Positions 54,208-63,315 of a stretch of 64,000 bases of DNA are shown here, in pieces. This DNA is from Acidimicrobiaceae bacterium. Its GTDB lineage: Bacteria > Actinomycetota > Acidimicrobiia > Acidimicrobiales > RAAP-2. The stretch is from assembly GCA_003162475.1 (NCBI GenBank), contig PMOI01000013.1:1-64000 (forward strand). The letters are read 5' to 3'. Made by a program: the position numbers and the translations under genes. Each line of letters starts with the position of its first letter. Within the stretch, counting starts at the first letter, position 1. Under the pieces are notes generated by a model. That model saw only the letters and a list, made by a program, of their open reading frames with translations, was not told the origin of the DNA and searched no databases.

Positions 54208-54575
54208 GTTTCGCCATGGTACGAGGTCTACGCGGGGCGTCGTCGTGCGCCACCAACACTGCAGAAGAGATCAGCGAAGTGACCCAAGAGTTGTTGCTCG
54301 CGATGTTGGAGCGCAACGGGCTGCGTCACGACGACGTGATCAGCGTGCTCTTCACCACGACGCCCGACCTCACCGCGTCGTTTCCCGCCGCGGCGGCGCG
54401 CGGTATTGGTTTCGGTGACGTGCCGCTGCTCTGCGCCAGCGAGATCAACGTGCCCGGGGCGATGCCGCTCACGGTGCGGGTGTTGCTTCACGCCTACACG
54501 GAGCGGGCGCGAAGCGAACTTCGTCACGTCTATCTTCGAAACACTTCCTCACTGCGTGATGACCTCCCCGATTAG
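54204..54575 (+). CDS. aroH: Chorismate mutase, AroH (monofunctional, trimeric) type
   Basis: 123 residues from ATG 54204 in an ATGA overlap. VRGLRGASSCATNTAEEISEVTQELLLAMLERNGL, VISVLFTTTPDLTASFPAAAARGIGFGDVPLLCASEINVPGAMPLTVRVLLHAYTE are diagnostic: conserved Arg7-like, the E in ASEINV and the R in TVRVLLH. Converts chorismate to prephenate, feeding the adjacent dehydrogenase. Confidence 0.95.
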   Translation: MSFAMVRGLRGASSCATNTAEEISEVTQELLLAMLERNGLRHDDVISVLFTTTPDLTASFPAAAARGIGFGDVPLLCASEINVPGAMPLTVRVLLHAYTERARSELRHVYLRNTSSLRDDLPD

Positions 54576-55629
54576 TCGTCACGCCCACGTGATCGGCCTC
54601 GGTCTGATCGGCTCATCGGTGGCGCTCGCGCTCGGCGACGCCGGGTGGCACGTCACGGGAACGGACCTCAATGGTGACGTCGTCGACGCGGCACTGAGCT
54701 CGGGCGTCATTGGCGCCACGGAGCGCAGCGACGACGTCACGCTGGTCGTCATCGCGACTCCGGCCAGCGTCGTCGCGGAGACGGCGAACGCGCTCCTTCG
54801 AGCATCGTCCAACGCGTCGCTTATCGTGACCGACGTCGCCGGCGTGAAGGGTGCCATCGTGAGCAGCGTCGACGACCCGCGCTTCCTCGCCGGTCACCCG
54901 ATGGCCGGATCGGAGTTGCGCGGACTCGCCGGCGCGCGCGTCGACCTCTTCCAAGGTTGTACGTGGGTGCTCACGCCCACCGCCGCCACGAAGCCCGACA
55001 CGTACGGCACCTTGCACGGCGTGTTGCGAGAACTCGGCGCCAACGTCGTGGCCGTCGACGCCGACGACCACGATCGACTCGTCGCCGTCGCGAGTCACGT
55101 ACCGCACCTTCTCGCCGGTGCTCTCATGAACGAGGCGAGTCGTGTGGCCGAGGAAGACACGGTCCTCTTGCAACTCGCCGCCGGGGGTTTTCGTGACATG
55201 ACGCGCGTCGCCGCGGGCGACCCCGGCATCTGGCCCGACGTGCTCTTCGAGAACCGTGCAGCGATCAGTCAGTCACTTCAAGCGCTGGAGGCGCGCCTGG
55301 CGGCGTTGCGCACGGCGCTCAACAACGACGACCACGACGCCGTGGCGAACGATCTCCTGAGTGCCGCGTCGGCGAGACGTCAGCTACCCGGACGAGCTCT
55401 CAACTCTGAGAATCTTGCGTACCTTCGCGTCGGCGTGAGTGACCAACCGGGCGTCCTGGCGGCCGTCACGATGGCCGCCTCGGAGATGCTCGTGAACATC
55501 TACGACATCGAGATCGCGCACGGCATCGAAGGGTCGAGCGGCACGTTGCTCCTCGCCATCGACGCTCGCCAAGCCGAGACGTTCAGCGCCACGCTCTTGG
55601 CGATGGGCTTTCAGGTCGGCCACGAATGA
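54559..55629 (+). CDS. tyrA: Prephenate dehydrogenase with C-terminal ACT domain
   Basis: 356 residues from ATG 54559, overlapping aroH by 17 nt. HAHVIGLGLIGSSVALALGDAGWHVTGTD is the NAD-binding loop; GHPMAGSELRGLAGARVDLFQGCTWVLTP and VASHVPHLLAGAL give the catalytic His region. An ACT domain (about 285-356, YLRVGVSDQPGVLAAVTMAASEMLVNIYDIEIAHG) suggests tyrosine feedback. It converts prephenate to 4-hydroxyphenylpyruvate. Stop overlaps aroA by 4 nt. Confidence 0.93.
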   Translation: MTSPISRHAHVIGLGLIGSSVALALGDAGWHVTGTDLNGDVVDAALSSGVIGATERSDDVTLVVIATPASVVAETANALLRASSNASLIVTDVAGVKGAIVSSVDDPRFLAGHPMAGSELRGLAGARVDLFQGCTWVLTPTAATKPDTYGTLHGVLRELGANVVAVDADDHDRLVAVASHVPHLLAGALMNEASRVAEEDTVLLQLAAGGFRDMTRVAAGDPGIWPDVLFENRAAISQSLQALEARLAALRTALNNDDHDAVANDLLSAASARRQLPGRALNSENLAYLRVGVSDQPGVLAAVTMAASEMLVNIYDIEIAHGIEGSSGTLLLAIDARQAETFSATLLAMGFQVGHE

Positions 55630-56909
55630 GCGACGTCGAACGCGTGGCGCCGGCGCGCCAGCTGCGGGGATCGCTGCGCGTGCCTGGCGACAAGAGCACT
55701 TCACACCGTGCTCTCATGATCAGTGCTCTCGCGAAGGGTCAGAGCACCATCACGGGACTCTCGCCAGGCGAGGACGTCGCCGCCACGAGCGTGATGCTCG
55801 AACACCTTGGCGTGACGCGCGTCGACGAAGACGGACGCGTGCTCGTGAGCGGCCCCGACGAAGGACTGAGGCCGAGCTCGCTCGACCTCGACTGTGCCAA
55901 CTCCGGCACGACCATGCGTCTCATGAGCGGCGTCGTCAGCACCATTCCCGGAAAACATCATTTGGTGGGCGACGAGTCCCTTTCGAAACGACCCATGGAC
56001 CGCGTGGCGACGCCGCTCGGACTCATGGGCGCCACCGTTCTTGGCCACGGGAACTCGCTGACACCGCCCTTGACGGTGGAGAGTCCCGCGCAACTTCGCG
56101 CCCTCTCGTACCACGTGCCGGTCGCCAGCGCACAGGTGAAGTCCGCGGTTCTCTTCGCCGGTCTCGCCGCCGACGGCGAGACCTCGGTCAAAGAAGACGT
56201 CCGTACGCGCACCACGACCGAAGACATGCTCCAGGCCGCCGGCGTCGCTCTGACGTCTCGGTCCGTGGGGGAGGGACGTGAGATAACGGTGCGTCCGGGC
56301 CGACCGCTGCGTCACGACTGGTTCGTTCCCGGCGATCCGTCGCAGGCCGCGTTCTTTGCCGTCCTCGGCGCGATACATCGCGACGCCACACTCGAAGTAC
56401 TGAGCCTCGACGCGTCGCCCGAACGCGTTGGCTTCGTTGGAGTTCTCCAGCGAATGGGCGCGGACGTGCGACTCGTCGAACGAGGCGCGATTTACGCCCT
56501 GCACGCACGAAGTTCCTCGCTCGAGGCGACCGAGGTCCACGCGCACGAGATTCCCTCGGTCGACGAAGTGCCGGTCCTCGCCGTCGCGGCCGCCGCCGCG
56601 TTCGGAGTCAGCGCGTTTCGAGCAATGGGCGAATTGCGTCACAAGGAGTCCGACCGATTCGCCGGATCGATGGTGCTGGCGCAGAACCTGGGATGTCGCG
56701 TCTGGTCCGAGGGCGACGACTTCTTCATCGAAGGGCTGGCGAGCGCTTCGAACTTTCTCGATTTCACGTCCGCGTCGACGCTGGACCATCGAATGGTCAT
56801 GGCGAGCGCGGTCGCGGGTTGCGCCGGACGCGGCTGCACCATCGAGGGCGCCTCGACGGTGTCGTCGAGCTATCCCCACTTTTTCCGCGACCTAGCATTG
56901 CTCCAATGA
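55626..56909 (+). CDS. aroA: EPSP synthase (3-phosphoshikimate 1-carboxyvinyltransferase)
   Basis: 427 residues from ATG 55626. RVPGDKSTSHRALMISALAKG binds the PEP/shikimate phosphate; LDCANSGTTMRLM is the LxxGNAGTAxR-equivalent with Cys-Ala-Asn-Ser-Gly-Thr; RPMDRVATPLGLMGA, EIPSVDEVPVLAVAAAAAFG (catalytic Asp) and LRHKESDRFAGS follow. The NSGTT loop is of the class II type, a group often less sensitive to glyphosate (inference). Stop overlaps cmk by 4 nt. Confidence 0.95.
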   Translation: MSDVERVAPARQLRGSLRVPGDKSTSHRALMISALAKGQSTITGLSPGEDVAATSVMLEHLGVTRVDEDGRVLVSGPDEGLRPSSLDLDCANSGTTMRLMSGVVSTIPGKHHLVGDESLSKRPMDRVATPLGLMGATVLGHGNSLTPPLTVESPAQLRALSYHVPVASAQVKSAVLFAGLAADGETSVKEDVRTRTTTEDMLQAAGVALTSRSVGEGREITVRPGRPLRHDWFVPGDPSQAAFFAVLGAIHRDATLEVLSLDASPERVGFVGVLQRMGADVRLVERGAIYALHARSSSLEATEVHAHEIPSVDEVPVLAVAAAAAFGVSAFRAMGELRHKESDRFAGSMVLAQNLGCRVWSEGDDFFIEGLASASNFLDFTSASTLDHRMVMASAVAGCAGRGCTIEGASTVSSSYPHFFRDLALLQ

Positions 56910-57535
56910 GCAACCGGGTCATAGCGATTGACGGCCCGGCCGGCTCGGGTAAGTCCAGCGTCGCGCGGGCGCTCGCGGCGGGTCTCGGCTGGTCGTTCCT
57001 CGACACCGGCGCCATGTACCGGGCGGTGACCGTCGAGGCGTTGGATCGCGGCGTCGACGTCCACGACCAGGTCGCCATGGGAGAGCTAGCCAAAGAGGCA
57101 CAAATGACGACACTGCCGCGCGTCAGGGTCAACGGCCGCGACGTCGAAGACGAGATTCGATCCGAGAGGGTCAACATCGCGGTGTCCGTCGTGGCAGCGA
57201 ACGCGCTCGTTCGAGCACAGATGGTGGGACGTCAGCGCGAGTTCGCCGCGGCGCAACCGCTCGGTACGGTGGTCGAAGGACGCGATATCACGACCGTCGT
57301 CTTTCCCAACGCGACGATAAAGATATTTCTCACCGCCTCGCTCGAAGAACGGGCACGCCGACGAGATGACGAGGGTGAAGCGTCAGTGTCACGGCGCGAC
57401 GTGGCCGATTCGACGAGAGAGGCTTCGCCCCTTCGCCAGGCCGACGACGCGCTCGTGCTAGACACGACGGGACGAAACGTGGATGACGTGGTCGAGGAGA
57501 TTATTCAGTGCCTGAAGCTCAAGACCTTGTCCTGA
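56906..57535 (+). CDS. cmk: Cytidylate kinase
   Basis: 209 residues from ATG 56906. IAIDGPAGSGKSSVARALAAGLGWSFLDTGAMYRAVT has the P-loop and the CMP-binding DTGAMYR; GRDITTVVFPNATIKIFLTASLEERARRRDDE carries the GRDI motif and lid arginines. Phosphorylates CMP/dCMP. Translationally coupled to aroA and overlapping plsC by 28 nt. Confidence 0.95.
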   Translation: MSNRVIAIDGPAGSGKSSVARALAAGLGWSFLDTGAMYRAVTVEALDRGVDVHDQVAMGELAKEAQMTTLPRVRVNGRDVEDEIRSERVNIAVSVVAANALVRAQMVGRQREFAAAQPLGTVVEGRDITTVVFPNATIKIFLTASLEERARRRDDEGEASVSRRDVADSTREASPLRQADDALVLDTTGRNVDDVVEEIIQCLKLKTLS

Positions 57536-58173
57536 ACCCGAAGAAGACCTTCACGTACCGCGTCTGCGCGGGTCTCGTGTGGGGTCTGGCGAAACTGTTC
57601 TTTCGTCCGAGCGTCGAGGGTGCCGAGAACATTCCACTGAACGGCCCGGTGTTGATCGCGCCGATCCACCGCTCGAACGTCGACTTCGCCTGCAGTCTCT
57701 TCATCTCGCCGCGCAAGGTCTTCTTCATGGCGAAGGACGGCATCTTTCGCGTGCCCGTGATGGGCTGGTTGCTTGCGCGCCTCGGCGCCTTCCCAGTCAA
57801 TCGCGACACCGCCGACCGGGAGTCCCTTCGCTTAAGCGAAGAGGTGCTGCGTCGAGGTCAGGCGTTGGTGCTCTTTCCCGAGGGCACGCGCAAAGAGGGC
57901 TTCAGGGTCGAGCCGCTGCACGACGGGGCGATGTTCATCGCCGCTCGCACGGGTGCCGTGGTGGTGCCCGTCGGCGTTGCCGGGAGCGAGCGCGCGATGC
58001 CCGTGGGCGCCAAGTTCCCCCGATTCGCGAAGATCTACATCGTGGTGGGAAAGCCAATCGCTCCGCCATCGAGCGAAGGTCGCGTCTCGCGTTCTCAGAT
58101 CGCCGCGAAGACCGAGGAGCTGCGCCAAGAGCTCGAGTCGGTCTACGCCCTGAGCCGTCAGCGGCTCAACTAG
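57508..58173 (+). CDS. plsC: 1-acyl-sn-glycerol-3-phosphate acyltransferase (PlsC-like)
   Basis: 221 residues from GTG 57508, inside the cmk 3' end. ILIAPI-like region GPVLIAPIHRSNVD contains the HX4D catalytic motif, then GIFRVPVMGWLLARLGAFPVNRDTADRESLRL, LVLFPEGTRKEGFRV (block III) and VVPVGVAGSERAMPVG (block IV). Second acylation of glycerophosphate at the membrane. cmk-plsC order is common in actinobacteria and is followed by der elsewhere, as here after an inserted inverted block. Confidence 0.9.
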   Translation: MPEAQDLVLNPKKTFTYRVCAGLVWGLAKLFFRPSVEGAENIPLNGPVLIAPIHRSNVDFACSLFISPRKVFFMAKDGIFRVPVMGWLLARLGAFPVNRDTADRESLRLSEEVLRRGQALVLFPEGTRKEGFRVEPLHDGAMFIAARTGAVVVPVGVAGSERAMPVGAKFPRFAKIYIVVGKPIAPPSSEGRVSRSQIAAKTEELRQELESVYALSRQRLN

Positions 58174-58977
58174 TTACCGCTCACGCCACCAGGTCCCAAA
58201 GACCACGCGGGCGTAGCGAAACCCGAACAGCCAGTTCTTGCCCTTCTTGGTCGTGCCCGACGCGCGCGGGTACCAGACCGTCGGCACCTCGGCCGCGCGC
58301 CATCCGCGCTTCAGGCACGTGATGAGTAGTTCGGCCGTTTGGTACTGCTCTTGGGTGAGGCGATCGATGACGTCGGCGAGCATCGTCACGCGCAGCGCCC
58401 GATACCCCGTCGAGGTGTCGGTCAAGTTGGCGCCGGTCATGTGATTCATGACAAAGGAGAAGAACCGTACGCCACTCTTTCGCACCACGTCCGAGGTCTT
58501 GTCCTCACCAAGTACGCGGCTCGCCACGACGAAGTCCGCCTCGTCGCTTCGTAGCGGGGCGAGGATCAAGGGGATCTCCGAAGGGTCGTTCTGACCGTCC
58601 GCGTCGAGGGTGACGACGTACCTGACGTCGTGATCGATGCAGTAGCGGTACGTCACCTGCAGGGCCACACCGTGGCCGAGGTTGACGGGAAATTGAATGA
58701 CCTTGACGCCGGGAAAGTTGCGCGCGATTTCCGCGGTGCGGTCCTCGCCGCCGTCGACTACGACGAGCGTGGTGTAGGCGTCACCCTCGATGGTGCTGGG
58801 CATCTTCGCCAACACGTCGCCGATGTTGCCCTCCTCTTCGTAGGCGCAGATCGACGCGACGGTGTCTTCGGGTTTGAAGCCGGGGTAGTCCGCGTTGAAT
58901 CGGTCCATGGCATGGGAAATGGCGAACGTGCGAAGTCGCGCGAGGCGCCGCCTCTCGAGGTCGTCGGAAGACATCAA
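58174..58977 (-). CDS. Family 2 glycosyltransferase (dolichol-phosphate-mannose-synthase-like)
   Basis: 267 residues. ASICAYEEEGNIGDVLAKMP, TTLVVVDGGEDRTAEIARNFP and VVTLDADGQNDPSEIPLIL give the GT-A fold with the DxDGQ metal site. RWRAAEVPTVWYPRASGTTKKGKNWLFGF is the acceptor end. No C-terminal membrane helices are seen. Probably transfers a sugar from a nucleotide donor to a lipid phosphate. It ends exactly next to the plsC stop. Confidence 0.87.
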   Translation of the reverse strand: MMSSDDLERRRLARLRTFAISHAMDRFNADYPGFKPEDTVASICAYEEEGNIGDVLAKMPSTIEGDAYTTLVVVDGGEDRTAEIARNFPGVKVIQFPVNLGHGVALQVTYRYCIDHDVRYVVTLDADGQNDPSEIPLILAPLRSDEADFVVASRVLGEDKTSDVVRKSGVRFFSFVMNHMTGANLTDTSTGYRALRVTMLADVIDRLTQEQYQTAELLITCLKRGWRAAEVPTVWYPRASGTTKKGKNWLFGFRYARVVFGTWWRER

Positions 58978-58983
58978 TACTCC

Positions 58984-59529
58984 TTAGATGGACTTTGCCT
59001 GGGCGAACACGTTGACCACCATGGGCTCAAAGTGTTCGAGTGACTCGGCGTCGAACGTCGGGTCGAAAGCCTTTTGGTCCCAGTGGTCGGCAAACTTCTC
59101 AGCGAGTTCGTACCACGCCTGGCCCCGGTGTTGTTCACGCAGATTGGGATTCATGCCCAAGTGCTCGTAGTAGTAACGGCCCTGGAAGTCCTGATGGAAC
59201 GAGACCATGCAGTACACCTCGTGTCGCACGTACGGTTTGAGGATCTCCGCGGCGATCTTGGGGTGATTTGGCACCGAGATGAGCTTGCCCACGTCGTGCA
59301 AGAGCGAGGCCACGATGACCTCTTCGTCGGCCCCGTCGCGTTCGGCTCTGGTCGCGGTCTGTAGTGCGTGTTGCATCTGGTCAACGGAGAAGCCGTCGGT
59401 GATGTCACTGAGGCCCTTGACCATGGCGAGCACCTGGCGCGCCACCCGGGGCTGCGCTTCGATGGTTTTCTCAACGATTTCCATCCACTGTTCGCGAGTG
59501 GAGACGTCCATGCTGGGAAACGAGGTCAC
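58984..59529 (-). CDS. HD-domain protein (PhnZ/MIOX-like)
   Basis: 181 residues; GTG 59529 or ATG 59511. QMQHALQTATRAERDGADEEVIVASLLHDVGKLISVPNHPKIAAEILKPYVRHEVYCMVSFHQDFQGRYYYEHLG has His, the HD pair and two later His, the spacing of the mixed-valent di-iron HD oxygenases (PhnZ-like) rather than HD nucleotidases. Six nt upstream of the glycosyltransferase on the same strand, so the two are probably co-transcribed. Confidence 0.8.
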   Translation of the reverse strand: MTSFPSMDVSTREQWMEIVEKTIEAQPRVARQVLAMVKGLSDITDGFSVDQMQHALQTATRAERDGADEEVIVASLLHDVGKLISVPNHPKIAAEILKPYVRHEVYCMVSFHQDFQGRYYYEHLGMNPNLREQHRGQAWYELAEKFADHWDQKAFDPTFDAESLEHFEPMVVNVFAQAKSI

Positions 59530-59561
59530 GGATAAATACTACCTGGGTCGCTTTTGGGCGA

Positions 59562-60599
59562 CTAGCGACTGACGGCGGAGAGTACTTCAGCCGCGGTGAA
59601 CTCACGATCGGCCTGGCTGTCGAAACTTGAGGGTTCGGGTGTCTGCAGCACGAGGTCCACGAGAGCGGTGATGGCCTTGAGCATCTCGCGAAGCTCGGGT
59701 GGAGGGGGGAAGTACTCGTCTTCGACGGTCACCGAGTGAATGGTGACCCCGTTTTTGGGGTTGAGAAAGCGCAGCACTTCGTTCACGAGCGACTCTGGGG
59801 CCGACGCGCCGGCGGTCACCGCGATGGTGCCCTTGAGGTCTTTGGGTAGTTCGCCGGTGCCGTTCACGCGAAGAACGCGTGGGCAACCGGCCGCCTCGGC
59901 CACCTTGGTGAGCGCCACGGTATTCGACGAGTTCGCCGATCCAATGACGATCACCGTGTCCACGTCCGACGCCACTTCTCGCAGCGCTGCCTGACGGTTC
60001 GTGGTGGCGAAGCAGAGATCGCCTCGACTGGGCATCCAAATGTCGGGGAACACGACCTCGGCGTACTCGCGCAGATCCTGCCATTCGTCCAGACTGAGTG
60101 TGGTCTGACTAAGCAGCGCGAATGGTCCAGGTTGGCCGATCAAGGCGTCGATGTCCTCGCGCGACTGAATCAAGTGCACCGCGTCGGGCGCGACGGCCAT
60201 GGTGCCAACGGCCTCTTCGTGACCCTCGTGGCCGACGTAGAGCACGGTGTAGCCCTTTTTTGCTCGAACCTTGAGTTCGTGGTGGACCTTGGTGACGAGG
60301 GGACAGACGGCGTCGATGACGGTGCCCCCGGTTTGGCGAGCGGCTTCGATGACCGAAGGCGGTGAGCCGTGGGCGCTCAACATGACCGGCGCGCCCGGGG
60401 GCACGACGGTGACGTCGTCGATGAATATGACGCCGAGCGATTGAAAGTACTCGACGACGAACTGGTTGTGGACGATCTCGTGGTAGCAAAAGACGGGTGG
60501 TTCGAAAACGCGCGTCATCCAATCGAGGGCCTTGATGGCCTTTTCGACCCCGGCGCAGAATCCCCGAGGGGACGCAAGAAGGACCTTGTCGACTTTCAC
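59562..60599 (-). CDS. ispH: 4-hydroxy-3-methylbut-2-enyl diphosphate reductase
   Basis: 345 residues. VLLASPRGFCAGVEKAIKALDWM (first Fe-S Cys), FIDDVTVVPPGAPVMLSAHGSPPSV (His), DAVCPLVTKVHHE (second Cys, His), YVGHEGHEEAVGTM and GSANSSNT with LCFATTNRQAA spanning the third-Cys region (ATTNRQ). Last step of the MEP isoprenoid pathway. The C-terminus is extended past the usual end by about 20 residues. Confidence 0.94.
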   Translation of the reverse strand: MKVDKVLLASPRGFCAGVEKAIKALDWMTRVFEPPVFCYHEIVHNQFVVEYFQSLGVIFIDDVTVVPPGAPVMLSAHGSPPSVIEAARQTGGTVIDAVCPLVTKVHHELKVRAKKGYTVLYVGHEGHEEAVGTMAVAPDAVHLIQSREDIDALIGQPGPFALLSQTTLSLDEWQDLREYAEVVFPDIWMPSRGDLCFATTNRQAALREVASDVDTVIVIGSANSSNTVALTKVAEAAGCPRVLRVNGTGELPKDLKGTIAVTAGASAPESLVNEVLRFLNPKNGVTIHSVTVEDEYFPPPPELREMLKAITALVDLVLQTPEPSSFDSQADREFTAAEVLSAVSR

Positions 60600-60649
60600 A
60601 GCATCCAGCCTAGTAAGGGAAGAATTTCCACAGTGCCTAGGCTAGAGGG

Positions 60650-62026
60650 GTGTCTGGTGCCCGAATTTCCTCCATCTCACCGGATTCTCCGGCTTCGAGC
60701 GTCGATCTCGTCCTGGGCGACGAGTTGGTGAGCGTGAACGGTCGAGAGCCCACGGACATCATCGAGTACCAGCAGCTGATTGACGGCCAAGTCGTGACGC
60801 TCGTCGTGAAGCGAGAGGGCGAGCCCCTTTCTCGCAAGGTGACCATCACCAAGGATGAGGGCCAGCCGCTCGGGCTGAGCATCGATTCGGCAGTCTTCGA
60901 TCGCATCCGTACCTGTGACAACCACTGCACTTTCTGCTTCATCTACCAGTTGCCCAAGGGCATGCGTCGTTCGCTGTACGTGAAGGACGACGACTTTCGC
61001 CTCTCCTTTCTCTACGGCAACTTCACCACCCTCACGAGGTTCACCGAGTTCGACCTCGAGCGAGTGATCGAAGAAGGTCTCTCGCCGCTGTACGTCTCGA
61101 TTCATACGACGAACCCGGAACTGCGCGCCGAGATGTTGCGCAACCCTCGCGGCGCGACGAGCCTTCGCTGGCTCAGAGAACTACTGCGCGCGGGCGTCGT
61201 CGTTCACGGCCAGGTCGTCGTGTGTCCCGGCGTCAACGACGGCGCGGAACTCGAACGCACGCTCTACGACGTGCTCTCGCTGTACCCCGAACTCGCTTCG
61301 GTGGCCCTCGTGCCCGTGGGCGTGAGTGCCTTCTCCGAGGAGAAGGACATGCGTCCGCACAACGCCGCCGAGGCGCGACACGTGGTGGCCCTGGCCGATC
61401 GATTCCAGCGCCTCACCCGTGAACTCCTCGGCACGGCCAAGGTCTTCGCCAGCGACGAGTTCTACCTCGTCGCCGGGCTTGCGCCGCCGGGCACGGAGAG
61501 CTTCGAGAGTCTCGACGAGGCGGAGAATGGCGTAGGCCTCGTCGCGGCCTTCACCGAGAGTTTCTCCAAGCGCACGTCGATGGCGAAGTTGGGCTCTGGA
61601 TTCTTCCAATCAGTCGACGGCGCGCCCGCGCTCGGCTACCGCGCGCCGCGAACGCTCGAGAGTGCCACCTACTACGGCGAGGACGTGACCGTGCTGACGG
61701 GCGAGTACGCGGCGCCCATCTTGCGTTCGCTCTTCGACGAGCACGGCTTCGCCGACGTCGAGGTGAAGGCCGTGAAGAATCGGTACTTCGGCGGCAACAT
61801 CAAGGTGGCGGGTCTCTTGACCGGTCAAGACCTTCAAGTCGCACTCAGCGAGGTGAATGAGTCGAACGTGTGTCTCGTGCCCGACGTCTGTCTCTCCGAG
61901 GGACGTTTCCTCGACGGGCTCTCGCTCGAGGACCTGCCGCGCCCTGTCATGACCGTCGCGACGACGGGTGACGATCTGCGCACCACGCTCGAGATGGTAC
62001 GAACCAAGGGATTGAGTAGAGCGTGA
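60650..62026 (+). CDS. DUF512-type radical-SAM protein with N-terminal PDZ-like domain
   Basis: 458 residues from GTG 60650. Residues about 5-65 form a PDZ-like domain (LVLGDELVSVNGREPTDIIEYQQLI). The cluster motif CDNHCTFCF (Cx3Cx2C) lies near 90, followed by a truncated radical-SAM barrel and the DUF512 domain ending PDVCLSEGRFLDGLSLEDLPRP. Such genes sit beside der in many bacteria and are proposed to act in ribosome or rRNA maturation; activity is unproven. Stop overlaps the der GTG by 4 nt. Confidence 0.9.
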   Translation: MSGARISSISPDSPASSVDLVLGDELVSVNGREPTDIIEYQQLIDGQVVTLVVKREGEPLSRKVTITKDEGQPLGLSIDSAVFDRIRTCDNHCTFCFIYQLPKGMRRSLYVKDDDFRLSFLYGNFTTLTRFTEFDLERVIEEGLSPLYVSIHTTNPELRAEMLRNPRGATSLRWLRELLRAGVVVHGQVVVCPGVNDGAELERTLYDVLSLYPELASVALVPVGVSAFSEEKDMRPHNAAEARHVVALADRFQRLTRELLGTAKVFASDEFYLVAGLAPPGTESFESLDEAENGVGLVAAFTESFSKRTSMAKLGSGFFQSVDGAPALGYRAPRTLESATYYGEDVTVLTGEYAAPILRSLFDEHGFADVEVKAVKNRYFGGNIKVAGLLTGQDLQVALSEVNESNVCLVPDVCLSEGRFLDGLSLEDLPRPVMTVATTGDDLRTTLEMVRTKGLSRA

Positions 62027-63315
62027 AAAAGCCCCAAGTGGTCGTGGTCGGACGACCCAACGTTGGCAAGAGTTCGCTCGTGAATCGTCTCGCCGGCAAG
62101 CGCATCGCCGTCGTCGAAGAGCAGCGAGGCGTCACGCGCGACCGCAAGGCCGTCGACGTCGAGTGGCGCGGCGTGGCCTTCGAAGTCGTCGACACCGGGG
62201 GCTGGCTCGAGTCGGGCAACACGCTCGAAGACAAGGTCTCACAGCAGGCCGAGGCGGCCCTCGCCAGTGCCGATCTCGTGCTGCTCGTCGTGGACGCGGC
62301 GACGGGACCCGTGGAAGAAGACTCCAAGGCCGCGCGTTGGGTGCGCAAGAGTGGCCGACCCGTTCTGCTCGTGGTGAACAAGGTGGACGACCAACACCAC
62401 GAAGCGGCGAGTTGGGAGTTCCTCAGCCTGGGCGCCGGCGAGCCCGTGATGGTCAGCGCGCAACACGGTCGAGGTGCTGGCGATCTTCTCGATCACATCG
62501 TCGATCACTTGGGCGAATTGACGAGCGAACCCGCCGTCGAAGAAGAGGACGACGGAGCACTTCGCGTGGCGATCGTCGGACGGCCAAACGTGGGAAAGTC
62601 CACGCTCTTCAATCAACTCATTGGTGAGGAGCGCTCCGTCGTGCACGACATGCCCGGCACGACGCGCGACGCCATCGACACGCTCGTCGATACGAGCGCC
62701 GGACTCATTCGATTCATTGACACGGCCGGAATGAGAAAACGCGCGCGCACTGAAGCCGGCCTCGAGACCTACTCTGTCCTTCGAAGTCTCGACGCCCTCG
62801 ACCGCGCGGATATCGCGATCCTGGTCATCGACGCCACCGACGGCGCCACTGGCCAAGATCAACGCCTCGCCGAACGCATCTCGGCGTCGGGATGTCCCGC
62901 GCTGGTGGTGTTGAACAAGTGGGAACTCGTCGCCACCGAGGACCGTGACGCCGTACTCGCGGGCGTTGGCGAGAAGCTCGCGTTTCTAGGCGACGCGCCA
63001 GTGCTGAAGACGACGGCACTCTCCGGTAAGGGCGTACATCGCCTGTTGCCAGCCCTGTCGAACGCAGCCATCGACTACGCCAAGCGCGTGCCGACGGGTG
63101 CACTCAACCGCGCTATTCGCGATCTTCAGATCAAACAGCCCGCGCCCACCGGCAAGATTCGCTACGCGGTCCAGGGCGCGACGGAGCCCCCGACGTTCAC
63201 CTTGTTCGTGGCCGGCAAGTTGCCTTCGACGTACTTGCGTTACGTGGAGCGCAGCCTACGCGAGCGCTTCGAGCTCGGTGCTTCCCCGATTCGAGTTCGT
63301 GTTCGAGTCGAGTAG
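62023..63315 (+). CDS. der: Ribosome-assembly GTPase Der (EngA)
   Basis: 430 residues from GTG 62023. Two tandem G domains: GRPNVGKSSLVNRL, DTGG, NKVD in the first; GRPNVGKSTLFNQL, DTAGMRKR, NKWE in the second, then the KH-like C-terminal domain (YRVLxTP-like AVQGATEPPTFTLFVAGKLPSTYLRYVERSLRERF). Needed for 50S subunit maturation. Coupled to the radical-SAM gene upstream and by 1 nt to the next gene. Confidence 0.97.
   Translation: MKKPQVVVVGRPNVGKSSLVNRLAGKRIAVVEEQRGVTRDRKAVDVEWRGVAFEVVDTGGWLESGNTLEDKVSQQAEAALASADLVLLVVDAATGPVEEDSKAARWVRKSGRPVLLVVNKVDDQHHEAASWEFLSLGAGEPVMVSAQHGRGAGDLLDHIVDHLGELTSEPAVEEEDDGALRVAIVGRPNVGKSTLFNQLIGEERSVVHDMPGTTRDAIDTLVDTSAGLIRFIDTAGMRKRARTEAGLETYSVLRSLDALDRADIAILVIDATDGATGQDQRLAERISASGCPALVVLNKWELVATEDRDAVLAGVGEKLAFLGDAPVLKTTALSGKGVHRLLPALSNAAIDYAKRVPTGALNRAIRDLQIKQPAPTGKIRYAVQGATEPPTFTLFVAGKLPSTYLRYVERSLRERFELGASPIRVRVRVE

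Noticed and set aside
55701..56879. Minus-strand open frame of 392 codons inside aroA
   Set aside because: Shadow of the aroA frame; low-complexity Arg/Gly composition and no domain.
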